Assembly (NCBI GenBank): GCA_905182105.1
Contig: CAJJAR010000013.1
Location: 48,508-112,507, forward strand
Source of the DNA: an uncultured Paracoccaceae bacterium
GTDB taxonomy: Bacteria; Pseudomonadota; Alphaproteobacteria; Rhodobacterales; Rhodobacteraceae
Reading direction: 5' to 3'
DNA length: 64,000 bases
Part shown: positions 18,965 to 27,927 of the stretch, piece by piece
How positions within the stretch are numbered: the first letter of the stretch is position 1
Layout: every line of letters begins with the position of its first letter
The notes under the pieces: generated by a model
What the model saw: only the letters and a program-made list of their open reading frames with translations
Databases searched by the model: none
Told to the model about the DNA's origin: nothing
Made by a program: the position numbers and the translations under genes

Positions 18965-20019
18965 TTTTCTAATCCTGCAGGTGGGCTGCCCGCTTCGGGA
19001 TACAGGCCGATAACTTTGAACAGGTTTCCCATTTCATCTGGGTGGGTCAAGCGGCGATGTGCTGCAATATGCGCGTTAAGAACGTCACTATCCATGTTTT
19101 GGGCAAGGGCTTGTGCACGTTGTGTGATGCCTAATCGTTCAAGGAATACGCCTTGAGGGGTTACGCGTGAGTAAGGGCAGGGCGCGGCGTTTGCGATCGC
19201 CTCAAAGTCAACATGGGCTGTGATGTCGCATTGGCCAGCTTGCACAAGCGGCGAAACGTGTTCGTGGTCCTTGATGGCTTGCAGTGTGTCGCCCAAGCTG
19301 CGCCAGTCGCCATAGTCAATGAATAGGGCGGCACCACCGTGCTGTTTGATACGCAAACCTACGGTGTTCACGAAGGGTGATGCGACGGCGCAATCCTCGA
19401 CAATATCACCGTCGTTTGTGTCCTCTAGGCGATGCACCAACGCAGGTTGTGGCGTATTTGGGCCTAAACCGAAGGCGAGTGCTTTATCGTCTAAACCCAC
19501 CTGACGTTCGCGCCATCCTGCGCCATCGCGAACAAATTGACGGATTGGCAAGGCGTCAAAGAATTCGTTGGCAACCGCGAATATTGGCATTGAAGGAATC
19601 TGATCAGCGGCCTCAATCCAAATGGGCGTATAGCCTTGCAGGGTTTCACCTTGAAGGGCTCTCAGTTTGGCAGAAGCCTCTAACAATGTGATCTGTGCCG
19701 CCCGGTGAAAGCCGTTGACCCCTTTGGTGACGCGTAAGATGTCAGCCATCAACGTTCCGCGTCCAGGCCCGAACTCAACCAGGGCAAAGGATGCGGGTGA
19801 TCCTTGGTCAATCCACGCTTGGGCCAATGACAGTCCAATCAACTCCCCAAACATTTGAGAGACTTCCGGCGCTGTTACAAAATCACCAGATGCACCAAAC
19901 GGATTTTTGGTTGTGTAATAGCCAAAATCTGGATGAAGCAGACAATCTGCCATGAAGTCGGAGATACGCATTGGCCCGTTGGCAGTAATCTGGGCTACTA
20001 ATAGATCGTGTAGGTTCAT
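18961..20019 (-). CDS. SAM-dependent methyltransferase, MidA/NDUFAF7 family
   Basis: A 352-residue protein with the family opening [20 protein letters not shown] and the SAM-site region [15 protein letters not shown]. Mitochondrial relatives methylate an arginine of a complex I subunit; a similar role in bacteria is inferred. It overlaps lgt and pgeF by 4 bp on either side, so the three genes are coupled. Confidence 0.92.
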   Translation of the reverse strand: MNLHDLLVAQITANGPMRISDFMADCLLHPDFGYYTTKNPFGASGDFVTAPEVSQMFGELIGLSLAQAWIDQGSPASFALVEFGPGRGTLMADILRVTKGVNGFHRAAQITLLEASAKLRALQGETLQGYTPIWIEAADQIPSMPIFAVANEFFDALPIRQFVRDGAGWRERQVGLDDKALAFGLGPNTPQPALVHRLEDTNDGDIVEDCAVASPFVNTVGLRIKQHGGAALFIDYGDWRSLGDTLQAIKDHEHVSPLVQAGQCDITAHVDFEAIANAAPCPYSRVTPQGVFLERLGITQRAQALAQNMDSDVLNAHIAAHRRLTHPDEMGNLFKVIGLYPEAGSPPAGLEK

Positions 20020-20906
20020 GCTGTTATCATGCGCCGTGCTTGACGGATCAGATAAAGCCCAAGTGCAATCATTGGAACGGACAGCAATTGACCCATCGTT
20101 AGGCCATACCCACCCATTTCTAGCGCTAGTCCAAGTGGGTTGCCCGCAGATACAAACTGCGCGTCGGGTTGACGTGCAAATTCAACAGCAAAGCGTGCAA
20201 TGCCGTAGCCTAGGAAAAATGTGCCTGCGATCAGACCCGGAGTTTTGTAGGCGTCGCGACGCCATGCCAACCACAACAAGAGACCTCCAAGGATTAATCC
20301 CTCAAGTAGCGCTTCATACAATTGCGAAGGGTGGCGTGCGCATACACCAATAACATCTGGGCAGAACTGTGCGGCTTGTGTTGGGAAGGCGACACCCCAA
20401 GGCAGGTCAGTTGGTCGGCCCCATAACTCTGCATTGATAAAGTTTGCTAGGCGGCCCAACAATAATCCGGGCGGAACACCAAGCGCCATGATATCCGCAG
20501 CACTTAGTTTCGGAATTTTATATCGGGTGGTAAAGATCAAGCCAGCGGTGATCACACCGAGAAGACCACCATGGAATGCCATGCCGCCTTGCCAAACATA
20601 CAAAATCTCACTGGGGTTCTGTAGATAATAGCTGGGTTGATAGAACAGGACATATCCCAATCGACCACCAAAAATGACTCCTAAGATGACCCATGTCAGC
20701 AAATCTTCGATCTGCGTCGGTGTCATAACAGGCTGATTTTTGATCCAAAGGCGCGAAGTTTTGACGGTCATAACAACCATCCGCCAGCCAATGAGAATAC
20801 CAGCGATGTAAGCGAGCGCGTACCAACGCAAGGCCAATTCAAAGCCGAATACGGATATCGAAAAAACCTCTGGTGAAATGTTTGGGAAGGGGAGTAATGC
20901 GTTCAT
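20016..20906 (-). CDS. lgt: Prolipoprotein diacylglyceryl transferase
   Basis: Lgt attaches diacylglycerol to the lipobox Cys of prelipoproteins at the inner membrane, the first step of lipoprotein maturation. The 296-residue protein has about seven membrane segments, the signature [20 protein letters not shown] and the [12 protein letters not shown] motif. It is the first gene of lgt-midA-pgeF. Confidence 0.97.
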   Translation of the reverse strand: MNALLPFPNISPEVFSISVFGFELALRWYALAYIAGILIGWRMVVMTVKTSRLWIKNQPVMTPTQIEDLLTWVILGVIFGGRLGYVLFYQPSYYLQNPSEILYVWQGGMAFHGGLLGVITAGLIFTTRYKIPKLSAADIMALGVPPGLLLGRLANFINAELWGRPTDLPWGVAFPTQAAQFCPDVIGVCARHPSQLYEALLEGLILGGLLLWLAWRRDAYKTPGLIAGTFFLGYGIARFAVEFARQPDAQFVSAGNPLGLALEMGGYGLTMGQLLSVPMIALGLYLIRQARRMITA

Positions 20907-21001
20907 GTGCGTCTGAATGCCTCTGTGGGTTAGGGTAAGTCAACCTTGCACTAAGGTGTGCGCGTCCCCATATAGAGGTCAAGCACTAAGGAGAGACAGT
21001 G

Positions 21002-21241
21002 ATGCAAGCTCGTGGTAAAATTTTTGATGACATTTCCCATTTGATGACAAATGCTATGGGTGTTGCCCAAGGTGCCAAAGATGAAGCTGAAACAGCGATG
21101 AAATCCTTGATGGATCGCTGGCTGGCGGATCGTGATTTTGTGACCCGTGAAGAATTCGATGCGGTCCGTGCAATGGCCCAAAAAGCTCGTGAAGAGAACG
21201 AGGCGCTAAAGGCGCGCCTAAATTCGCTAGAAGCCAAATAA
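21002..21241 (+). CDS. BMFP/UbiK family accessory protein
   Basis: A 79-residue helical protein (MQARGKIFDDISHL, then FVTREEFDAVRAMAQKA and a heptad-rich C terminus) of the BMFP family. Enteric UbiK helps assemble ubiquinone-synthesis enzymes and binds lipid. ATG 21002 follows AAGGAG at 8 bp; a GTG one codon upstream is less likely. It is divergent from lgt and followed by a strong terminator. Confidence 0.85.
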   Translation: MQARGKIFDDISHLMTNAMGVAQGAKDEAETAMKSLMDRWLADRDFVTREEFDAVRAMAQKAREENEALKARLNSLEAK

Positions 21242-21297
21242 CCGAGCAAGATTAGGTAACGATTCTGTACTGAGACGTTGCCTGCAATGCAGTTGAC

Positions 21298-21333
21298 CGC
21301 CCCTTTCTACTGGAAGGGGCGTTTTGCATTTTT
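21298..21333 (+). terminator. Rho-independent terminator after ubiK-like gene
   Basis: CGCCCCTT (21298-21305) pairs with AAGGGGCG (21314-21321) around an 8-base loop, followed by TTTTGCATTTTT. Confidence 0.8.
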
Positions 21334-21541
21334 GGGTTGAACTCACATGGGCTATATTTCGTGGGGCTTACGGAGTTCTCCACAACTTATTGAAGTTATC
21401 CCCAGATAAAGGGTTGCCAGAATGGTCGCTCAACATCACCATATCTAGTAGGAAGTGTGTGCTCTGCACCAGTTTCTTGCGCAAAGAGCTAGTGATTGGG
21501 ATATTAATTCGCCCCAGCACCAGCCAATACTAGGTGATACG

Positions 21542-22042
21542 ATGGCCCTTTCGGAACATATCTTTGAAGACGATATTCACCCGATTGATTTGGTCGAGCA
21601 TATTGCTGAGCATCATAAATGGGATTTTGAGCGCATAGCCGACGATCACATTGCGATGGCTGTTGTCGGTCAATGGCGTACTTACTCGATTACCTTAGCG
21701 TGGTCCGCCTATGATGAAACGCTGCGCATGGTGTGTACCTTTGAAATGGAACCACCGACTGAAAAATTGCCAAAGCTGTATGAACTGCTCAATCTTGTGA
21801 ATGACGAATGCTGGACAGGATCTTTCACATACTGGGAAAAAGAAAAGCTGACGGTGTATCGCTATGGCTTGGTTCTCGCGGGTGGGCAGGACGTTGGTCC
21901 TGATCAGGTCGACACAATGATTAGTGCCGCGGTCATGAGCGCAGAGCGGTATTACCCTGCATTCCAATTGCTGGCTTGGGGGGATCGAACTCCTAAAGAG
22001 GCGCTTCAAGTTGCCATTGCAGAGGCCTTTGGCCGCGCGTAA
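21542..22042 (+). CDS. YbjN domain-containing protein
   Basis: A 166-residue YbjN/sensory-transduction-regulator-like protein. Core features are FERIADDHIAMAVVGQWRTY, FEMEPPTEKLPKLYELLN and a C-terminal AVMSAERYYPAFQLLAWG. ATG 21542 (MALSEHIFED) is chosen; extending upstream runs into sequence without family character. The function is unknown. It is 36 bp ahead of proC on the same strand. Confidence 0.85.
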   Translation: MALSEHIFEDDIHPIDLVEHIAEHHKWDFERIADDHIAMAVVGQWRTYSITLAWSAYDETLRMVCTFEMEPPTEKLPKLYELLNLVNDECWTGSFTYWEKEKLTVYRYGLVLAGGQDVGPDQVDTMISAAVMSAERYYPAFQLLAWGDRTPKEALQVAIAEAFGRA

Positions 22043-22078
22043 CACTTTGCCCTGAAACAATTTCTGGAAGGGGTCTCC

Positions 22079-22894
22079 ATGAAGAATAGTCGTATCGCGC
22101 AACAAGGACTGGTGTTGTTGGGCTGTGGTAAGATGGGATCTGCTATGCTGGCTGGCTGGCTGGATCAAGGATTGCCTGCCACTTCCGTCCACGTTTTAGA
22201 TCCGTTTCCTTCTGATTGGCTGAAAAGCACGGATGTGGCGCTGAATAGCGATTTACCGGACGCGCCAGCCATTGTTCTTGTCGCGGTTAAACCGCAGATG
22301 ATGGCTGAAGCGTTGCCTCGATTGCAGGAAATGGGCGGCGGTGAAACTGTGTTTGTCAGCGTTGCTGCTGGTACCACCATTGGATATTTCGAAAGCGTCC
22401 TAGGGCGTGAAACCCCAGTTGTGCGGGCTATGCCAAATACGCCTGCGGCAATCGGGAAGGGGATCACTGCTGTCATCGGTAACGCAGCAGTATCAAATGA
22501 GGGTGTGGATGAAGCCGTACAGCTGCTTCAGGCCGTGGGGCAGGTGGTAAGATTAGAGAATGAAGGCCAGATTGATGCCGTTACGGGTGTCAGTGGGTCC
22601 GGCCCCGCTTACGTTTTTCATATGATTGAAACATTGGCCGCTGCAGGGGAGGCCCAAGGCCTGCCAGCCGCGATGGCAATGCAACTTGCGAAAGCGACCA
22701 TTGCGGGGGCTGGCGCACTTGCTGAGGAGGCCGTTGAGAGCCCATCCCAGCTGCGTGTAAATGTGACCAGTCCAAACGGCACCACCCAAGCTGGGCTTGA
22801 AGTGCTAATGGACTTGGAAACAGGGCTGCCGTCATTAATCAACAAAACGGTCGCCGCTGCGACAGATCGTTCAAAGGAGCTGGCAAATGGCTGA
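22079..22894 (+). CDS. proC: Pyrroline-5-carboxylate reductase
   Basis: ProC reduces pyrroline-5-carboxylate to proline with NAD(P)H. The 271-residue protein has the Rossmann loop LLGCGKMGSAMLAGW, the SVAAGTTI strand and the C-terminal signature VSGSGPAYVFHMIETLA. The end overlaps csaA by 8 bp and begins a coupled run proC-csaA-hydroxyacid dehydrogenase. Confidence 0.97.
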   Translation: MKNSRIAQQGLVLLGCGKMGSAMLAGWLDQGLPATSVHVLDPFPSDWLKSTDVALNSDLPDAPAIVLVAVKPQMMAEALPRLQEMGGGETVFVSVAAGTTIGYFESVLGRETPVVRAMPNTPAAIGKGITAVIGNAAVSNEGVDEAVQLLQAVGQVVRLENEGQIDAVTGVSGSGPAYVFHMIETLAAAGEAQGLPAAMAMQLAKATIAGAGALAEEAVESPSQLRVNVTSPNGTTQAGLEVLMDLETGLPSLINKTVAAATDRSKELANG

Positions 22895-23228
22895 TCCAAT
22901 CACATTTGATGATTTCATGAAGGTCGATATTCGCGTTGGTAAGGTTCTTCGGGCTGAGGACTATCCAGAGGCACGCAAGCCAGCGATCAAGATGTGGATT
23001 GATTTTGGGTCTGAAATTGGGGAACGCAAAACCTCTGCTCAGGTAACTGCCCATTACACACCTGAAACGCTCGTCGGTAAGCAGGTGATGGGTGTAATCA
23101 ATTTTCCACCACGCCAGATCGGCAAATTCATGTCGGAGGTTCTGGTTTTAGGCTTGGCTGATGAAGCTGGAGAAATTGTTTTGTTGTCTCCCGATCAGGA
23201 TGTCCCACTTGGGGAGCGAATGGTTTGA
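22887..23228 (+). CDS. csaA: tRNA-binding protein, CsaA-like
   Basis: A 113-residue single-domain EMAP/Trbp111-type OB-fold protein: FMKVDIRVGKVLRAEDYPEA, FGSEIGERKTSAQVT and VINFPPRQIGKFMSEVLVLG. Relatives bind tRNA or act as secretion-linked chaperones. It overlaps both proC (8 bp) and the next gene (4 bp). Confidence 0.9.
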   Translation: MADPITFDDFMKVDIRVGKVLRAEDYPEARKPAIKMWIDFGSEIGERKTSAQVTAHYTPETLVGKQVMGVINFPPRQIGKFMSEVLVLGLADEAGEIVLLSPDQDVPLGERMV

Positions 23229-24181
23229 AAAAGGTTCTTATCACTCGACCATTGCCAGACGTTGTTGTAGCCGAGGCACACAAATATTTTGACGTGACAG
23301 CACGCGGTGAAACATCGCCGCTTTCTATGTCAGAGATGCAAACCGCGCTGGGCGCGTTTCATGGTATCATGCCCACGCTTGGTGACATGTTTCAGCCCGC
23401 GGTTTTTGACAATTTGAGCGAATCCAAATGTACGATCCTTGCGAACTTTGGCGTGGGCTATAATCACATTGATGTGGATGCTGCGATGCAGCACGGTGTA
23501 ACCGTAAGCAACACGCCCGGTGCTGTGACCGACGCGACTGCAGATATTGCCATGACCTTGATGCTGATGTCCGCGCGTCGCACGGGAGAGGGCGAACGAC
23601 TGGTCCGTTTGGGTAATTGGGAGGGCTGGCACCCCACACAGATGCTAGGGCTTCACCTTAGTGGCAAGACAGTTGGTATCGTAGGAATGGGGCGTATCGG
23701 CCAGGCAATAGCCCACCGATGCCACTATGGATTTGGCATGAAGGTTGGCTATGTCAGCCGTTCGCATAAAACATTGCCATTTGAGGCCGCGGCTTTTGGT
23801 TCCTTGATCGAACTTGCTAGTGCTGTGGATGTTTTGGTTCTTGCTGTTCCTGGTGGGGCTGAGACTCATCATCTGGTCAATGCCGATGTGTTGAATGCAA
23901 TGCAGCCACATTCCCATCTGGTGAATATTTCGCGCGGCAATGTCGTGGACGAAGCGGCATTGATTGCAGCGCTTCAGAGCGATCAAATCGGTGGCGCAGG
24001 TTTGGATGTATACGAATTTGAACCGACAGTGCCACAAGCGCTGCGCGACCTCGAAAACGTAGTGCTATTGCCACATTTAGGGACGGCAGCACTGGAGGTG
24101 CGTGCGGATATGGGGCTGATGGCGGTTGCCAATCTTAAGGCACACCTTGTCGACGGAATTTCAGCGCCCAATAAAGTCTAA
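23225..24181 (+). CDS. D-isomer-specific 2-hydroxyacid dehydrogenase (glyoxylate/hydroxypyruvate reductase type)
   Basis: A 318-residue NAD(P)-dependent dehydrogenase. The Rossmann loop is VGIVGMGRIGQAIA, the catalytic Arg lies in NISRGNVVDE and the His in LPHLGTA. The start is a TTG at 23225 overlapping the csaA stop, read as MKKVLITRPLP; no better ATG exists. Glyoxylate or hydroxypyruvate is the likely substrate by family resemblance. Confidence 0.9.
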   Translation: MKKVLITRPLPDVVVAEAHKYFDVTARGETSPLSMSEMQTALGAFHGIMPTLGDMFQPAVFDNLSESKCTILANFGVGYNHIDVDAAMQHGVTVSNTPGAVTDATADIAMTLMLMSARRTGEGERLVRLGNWEGWHPTQMLGLHLSGKTVGIVGMGRIGQAIAHRCHYGFGMKVGYVSRSHKTLPFEAAAFGSLIELASAVDVLVLAVPGGAETHHLVNADVLNAMQPHSHLVNISRGNVVDEAALIAALQSDQIGGAGLDVYEFEPTVPQALRDLENVVLLPHLGTAALEVRADMGLMAVANLKAHLVDGISAPNKV

Positions 24182-24762
24182 GCTTTGTCGCCAACAGCGA
24201 TACGCCAATGACGGCGGCAAAGTGAAACATAGGTTTCGTTGCCGCCGATTTGCACTTGTTCACCACCGGTTAGAACATTCTTGTTCTCGTCTTGGCGCAC
24301 AACCATTGTTGCACGTTTTCCACAGTGGCAGATGGTTCTGATTTCACGCATTTCATCAGCTAAAGCGAGCAAAGTGGCGGAGCCAGGGAACAGTTCACCT
24401 CTGAAATCAACACGAAGGCCGTAGCACATCACCGGAACATGCAAATCATCGACAGCACGCGCCAATTGCCAAACCTGATCCTTCGATAAAAATTGTGCTT
24501 CATCGATAAAAACACAGGCCAGATCGACCGCTTTGGTTTGCGCCTCAATCTTTAGAAATAGATCGTCGTTTTCGCCAAAGGTATCAGCAGCCGTCCCGAT
24601 CCCGATTCTTGATGCAATTTTCCCCTCACCAGCACGATTGTCGAACTGTGCAGTAAGTAAATATGGCTTCATACCGCGTTCACGGTAGTTGTGCGCAGCC
24701 TGAAGCAATACCGTCGATTTGCCGGCATTCATTGTTGAATAGTGAAAGTATAACTTAGCCAT
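24178..24762 (-). CDS. tdk: Thymidine kinase
   Basis: Type II thymidine kinase salvaging thymidine to dTMP. The P-loop HYSTMNAGKST is at the N terminus, the Walker B FIDEAQFL in the middle, and zinc-type Cys pairs occur in CHCGKRA and near the C terminus. ATG 24762 (MAKLYFHYS) is preferred over a GTG two codons upstream. Length is about 194 residues. The end overlaps the preceding convergent gene by 4 bp. Confidence 0.95.
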   Translation of the reverse strand: MAKLYFHYSTMNAGKSTVLLQAAHNYRERGMKPYLLTAQFDNRAGEGKIASRIGIGTAADTFGENDDLFLKIEAQTKAVDLACVFIDEAQFLSKDQVWQLARAVDDLHVPVMCYGLRVDFRGELFPGSATLLALADEMREIRTICHCGKRATMVVRQDENKNVLTGGEQVQIGGNETYVSLCRRHWRIAVGDKA

Positions 24763-25143
24763 AGGCACTATTACGCTGAGCGGAAATTGAGGACAAGCGG
24801 GGTGGAGCCAAAAGCCACCAACCGTACCAAGTTATCATTGTAGTTTTGTGCCAACTGAAAAATACATCTTGCGGGGCAAAGCCCGAGGGATGGTGCAAAA
24901 TAGAACTCGTAAAGTTGGCAGTAAAACAATGAAAATAACGACTGGGTTGAACAAAAGGCCCAACGATTAGATAAGAAAAACTCCATCCTTGAAACAGATG
25001 CGGCAACATCGGTTACTCGTTAATTCCCAATAAATTGGGATAGGCGTAAATTGACGTTTTATTTTCATCAAAAATATGGGAAAAAAATACTAGGTTCCCC
25101 ATAGTAATTTTGTGGGGGCAATGGGGAAGATGGGGATACGATT
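24763..25143. other. Intergenic region without recognised gene
   Basis: No convincing coding frame or RNA is seen in these 381 bp between tdk and the HTH-like gene. A loose inverted pair (GGGTTG and CCCAAC near 24940-24965) is the only structure noted. Confidence 0.4.
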
Positions 25144-25603
25144 ATGGTCGGACATAGCAGTTACCTTAAAAAGCATACAGAGACACTTGTTAAGGACGTC
25201 GGGATTGAGCCAGCATGCGAACTTACAGGCAAATCTAAAGCCACATTAGGACGTTATTACTCGGATCATTCTGAGCATAGCGACCTGCTTTATGCCGATT
25301 GATGCCGTTATCAATTTGGAAAAAGCTGCCGGTTATCCGCACGTTACAAGTGCCCTTGCAGAGCTTCAAGGCACCACCTTGTCACATGACGAGCGCCGAT
25401 CAAATTCGCCAAAAACAGGTGATGTGAATTATGATATTATTGCTTTAAGTCAAAGGTTTGCGATGCTTATGTCCAAATATCAGCAATCCATAGAAGATGG
25501 TATCATTACGGTGAATGAAGCAAAGCGTTTGTTAAAAGAAACGTCATTGTTACAACAGGTCTTGATCGATATGAAACTGCATCTCGAAGACGAAAATGGC
25601 TAA
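25144..25603 (+). pseudogene. Conserved HTH-like protein split by a 1-bp frameshift
   Basis: The first frame, ATG 25144 to TGA 25302, reads GHSSYLKKHTETLVKDVG and LTGKSKATLGRYYS, which looks like a small DNA-binding helix-turn-helix. The second frame, open from 25292 to 25603, reads MPIDAVINLEKAAGYPHVTS, IALSQRFAMLMSKYQQSIED and ITVNEAKRLLKET. Deleting one T of the TTT at 25289-25291 joins them as DLLMPIDAV. I recall similar full-length proteins in Rhodobacteraceae but know no function. The 3' end overlaps arsH by 8 bp. Confidence 0.6.
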
Positions 25604-26309
25604 TCCTGATTTGCCTGCGTTAGACGAAACGCTGCTGCCAAGCATCGACAGTGAAGCGCTACGGGCGCCCGGCGACGACGGGCATCCGCCACGCATTTTG
25701 TTACTGTACGGATCGCTGCGCGGTGCAAGTTATTCACGCAAGGCCGTCGAAGAATCAGCACGTGTTTTGAAGCTTTTGGGCTGCGAGACGCGAATCTATA
25801 ACCCAACGGGTTTACCGTTGGTTGATGACGAGAACGTCGATCATCCCAAAGTCGTTGAATTACGCGAACTTGCGATTTGGTCGGAGGGGATGGTTTGGTC
25901 CAGTCCTGAACGTCATGGTGCAATGACGGGTGTTATGAAAACCCAGATTGATTGGATCCCACTTTCGGGGCAGGGTGGTATTCGTCCGACGCAGGGCAAA
26001 ACTCTAGCAATCATGCAGGTCTGTGGAGGATCGCAATCGTTCAATGCCGTCAACCAGATGCGCATTTTAGGGCGTTGGATGCGGATGGTGACAATTCCTA
26101 ATCAATCAAGTATTCCAAAGGCTTGGCTTGAGTTTGACGGTAAGGAGCGCTTGCCTGAAGGGCCGTTTTATTCCCGCATTGTTGATGTGATGGAAGAACT
26201 AACCAAATTCACGTGGATGGTGCGTGGGCGATCTGACTATTTGGTCGATCGCTATTCAGAACGTGTTGAAACGGCTGAAGAAACCAACAAACGCGTTTCC
26301 AAAAAGTAG
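25596..26309 (+). CDS. arsH: ArsH family NADPH-dependent FMN reductase
   Basis: A 237-residue flavodoxin-like protein with the FMN-binding [16 protein letters not shown] and the ArsH-specific [18 protein letters not shown] and [19 protein letters not shown]. ArsH proteins oxidise trivalent organoarsenicals or act as quinone/azo reductases. No other ars gene is visible here, so an arsenic role is not certain. It converges on the KAS III homologue with a 5-bp gap. Confidence 0.93.
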   Translation: MANPDLPALDETLLPSIDSEALRAPGDDGHPPRILLLYGSLRGASYSRKAVEESARVLKLLGCETRIYNPTGLPLVDDENVDHPKVVELRELAIWSEGMVWSSPERHGAMTGVMKTQIDWIPLSGQGGIRPTQGKTLAIMQVCGGSQSFNAVNQMRILGRWMRMVTIPNQSSIPKAWLEFDGKERLPEGPFYSRIVDVMEELTKFTWMVRGRSDYLVDRYSERVETAEETNKRVSKK

Positions 26310-26314
26310 ATCGT

Positions 26315-27439
26315 TTAGCCGCGACGCTGAACGATCACTGATCCCACGGAATACCCTGCACCGAACGAACAGATTAGACCATAGTCCCCATCATCTAAGT
26401 CATTGGAATACTCTGAGAATGCGATGATTGATCCGGCTGAGGATGTGTTTGCATAGTCTTGCAGGATGTTGGGTTGTTCATCGTCTTCAGGGGTGCGTCC
26501 CAGCACCTTTTTACCGATAAAATCGTTCATGGATTTATTGGCTTGGTGAAGCCAAAGACGTTTTAAATCAGTTGCTTGAATACCTTCATCGCCCATGTGT
26601 GATCCGATGTGAGCACTGACCAATGGCAACACTTCTTTGAACACTTTGCGCCCGTTTTGCATGAACTGCATGTCGCGGCGATCGGATGTGCCGCCTGGGC
26701 GGGAACGGCGCAAAAAGCCGTTGTTGTTTCGGATGTTGTTTGAGAAATTAGTAGCGCAACGCGTTGATTTTATTTCAAAATATGGGCCGCTCGCGTTTTC
26801 TGAACGCTCAACAAGTGTGGCAGTTGCAACATCACCAAAAATGAAGTGGCAATCGCGATCACGCCATTCTAGGTGAGCCGAACAAATTTCAGGATTAACA
26901 ACTAAGGCACTGGAAATACTGCCACTTTTGATCATATCAGCGGCCAATTGCAGGCCAAAAGTTGCGGATGAGCAGGCAACATTCATGTCAAAAGCAAAGC
27001 CTTTGATGCCAAGCAGCTCTTGAATCTCGATAGCAACGGCTGGATAGGCGCGTTCTAGGTTCGAGGCAGCGCAGATTACGGCGTCTACATCAGCTGGAGT
27101 CTTACCTGCTGCCTTAAGCGCCTTTAGGGCAGCGTCCAACGCCATTTCGGCCATCAAGGATGGTTCATCATCTTCGCGTTGACGCATCAAAGGGTGCATC
27201 ACGTCAGGGTTTAAAATTCCATCCTTATCAATAACATAACGACTATGAATGCCAGATGCTTTGACTATGAATTCTTCAGATGAATGGGACTGCGGTGCGA
27301 CGTCACCCGATTCAATTTGATCTGCGTATTCGAGGTTGAATTTGTCCGCATATGCGTTGAACGACTTCACCAACTCGGCGTTGCTGATTGTGTTTTCAGG
27401 GGTGAAAACCCCAGTGCCGGTGATTGCTGGTGTGTACAT
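26315..27439 (-). CDS. Beta-ketoacyl-ACP synthase III family protein
   Basis: A 374-residue thiolase-fold condensing enzyme. The Cys-His-Asn triad is seen as NVACSSATFG, LWLHQANKSMNDF and NTSSAGSII. The N terminus MYTPAITGTGVFTPE resembles the FabH2-type proteins known from Pseudomonas rather than canonical FabH of a fab operon. It probably condenses an acyl-CoA or acyl-ACP with malonyl-ACP in a side branch of fatty acid synthesis. ATG 27439 has a GAGG site 7 bp upstream. Two operator-like palindromes lie 118-217 bp upstream of its start. Confidence 0.88.
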   Translation of the reverse strand: MYTPAITGTGVFTPENTISNAELVKSFNAYADKFNLEYADQIESGDVAPQSHSSEEFIVKASGIHSRYVIDKDGILNPDVMHPLMRQREDDEPSLMAEMALDAALKALKAAGKTPADVDAVICAASNLERAYPAVAIEIQELLGIKGFAFDMNVACSSATFGLQLAADMIKSGSISSALVVNPEICSAHLEWRDRDCHFIFGDVATATLVERSENASGPYFEIKSTRCATNFSNNIRNNNGFLRRSRPGGTSDRRDMQFMQNGRKVFKEVLPLVSAHIGSHMGDEGIQATDLKRLWLHQANKSMNDFIGKKVLGRTPEDDEQPNILQDYANTSSAGSIIAFSEYSNDLDDGDYGLICSFGAGYSVGSVIVQRRG

Positions 27440-27556
27440 ATTTTGACCTCTCATAGTTGACTGAGTTGGCCAAAAAATGACGTCAAGGTCAACATAGGAC
27501 GCTAGGTTAACCTAGGGGAATAGTTGTGCTGTGGTGATTAAAGGGCGGCAAAATAC

Positions 27557-27577
27557 ACAGTTCACCCCTTGAACTGT
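27557..27577. promoter_or_regulatory. Operator-like palindrome 1 upstream of the KAS III gene
   Basis: ACAGTTCA (27557-27564) and TGAACTGT (27570-27577) are perfect 8-bp arms around CCCCT. The 24-mer from 27557 recurs at 27631 with the same ends (ACAGTT...CTGTACA). The 490 bp between carB and the KAS III start hold no other convincing feature except the carB terminator. Confidence 0.55.
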
Positions 27578-27625
27578 ACATTTAGGGTACACGAAAAATC
27601 GAAGCTTTTTCTGGATTTGGATCAA

Positions 27626-27656
27626 ACTGCACAGTTTTCACCTCAATCTGTACAGT
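27626..27656. promoter_or_regulatory. Operator-like palindrome 2 upstream of the KAS III gene
   Basis: ACTGCACAG (27626-27634) and CTGTACAGT (27648-27656) match 8 of 9 as an inverted repeat. It starts 74 bp from the equivalent point of palindrome 1, about seven helical turns, as expected for two dimers on one DNA face. Confidence 0.5.
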
Positions 27657-27871
27657 CTGATCATTTTTGTAAATCACAGGCCCAAATTTGGTTAACGCGT
27701 GCTCAAACGAACGGTACGAAGGGCACACCACAGGCGGTGAGGGACGCGAAAATAAGCAGAGTAATACATATGCGCATTTGGGATTAACCTTTTGATGGGA
27801 TTTAGGCGGTGACGTACGATGTGTCAGACTACCCTGAAACCAGTCAAAGTGTAGTAGGCGGGTTTTGGCAT

Positions 27872-27906
27872 AAAAAGCCGCAGTGACTGAATGTCAGCGC
27901 GGCTTT
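27872..27906 (-). terminator. Terminator after carB
   Basis: AAAGCCGC (27874-27881) pairs with GCGGCTTT (27899-27906), with an inner TGAC/GTCA stem. On the carB strand the stem is followed by TTTTT-rich sequence, 22 bp beyond the carB stop. Confidence 0.7.
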
Positions 27907-27927
27907 GAAAATTTGATCGTCGGCCAT

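Noticed and set aside
27569..27787. Possible 72-residue gene between carB and the KAS III gene
   Set aside because: It covers the operator-like palindromes, has no ribosome site or recognisable protein features, and reads like intergenic DNA.
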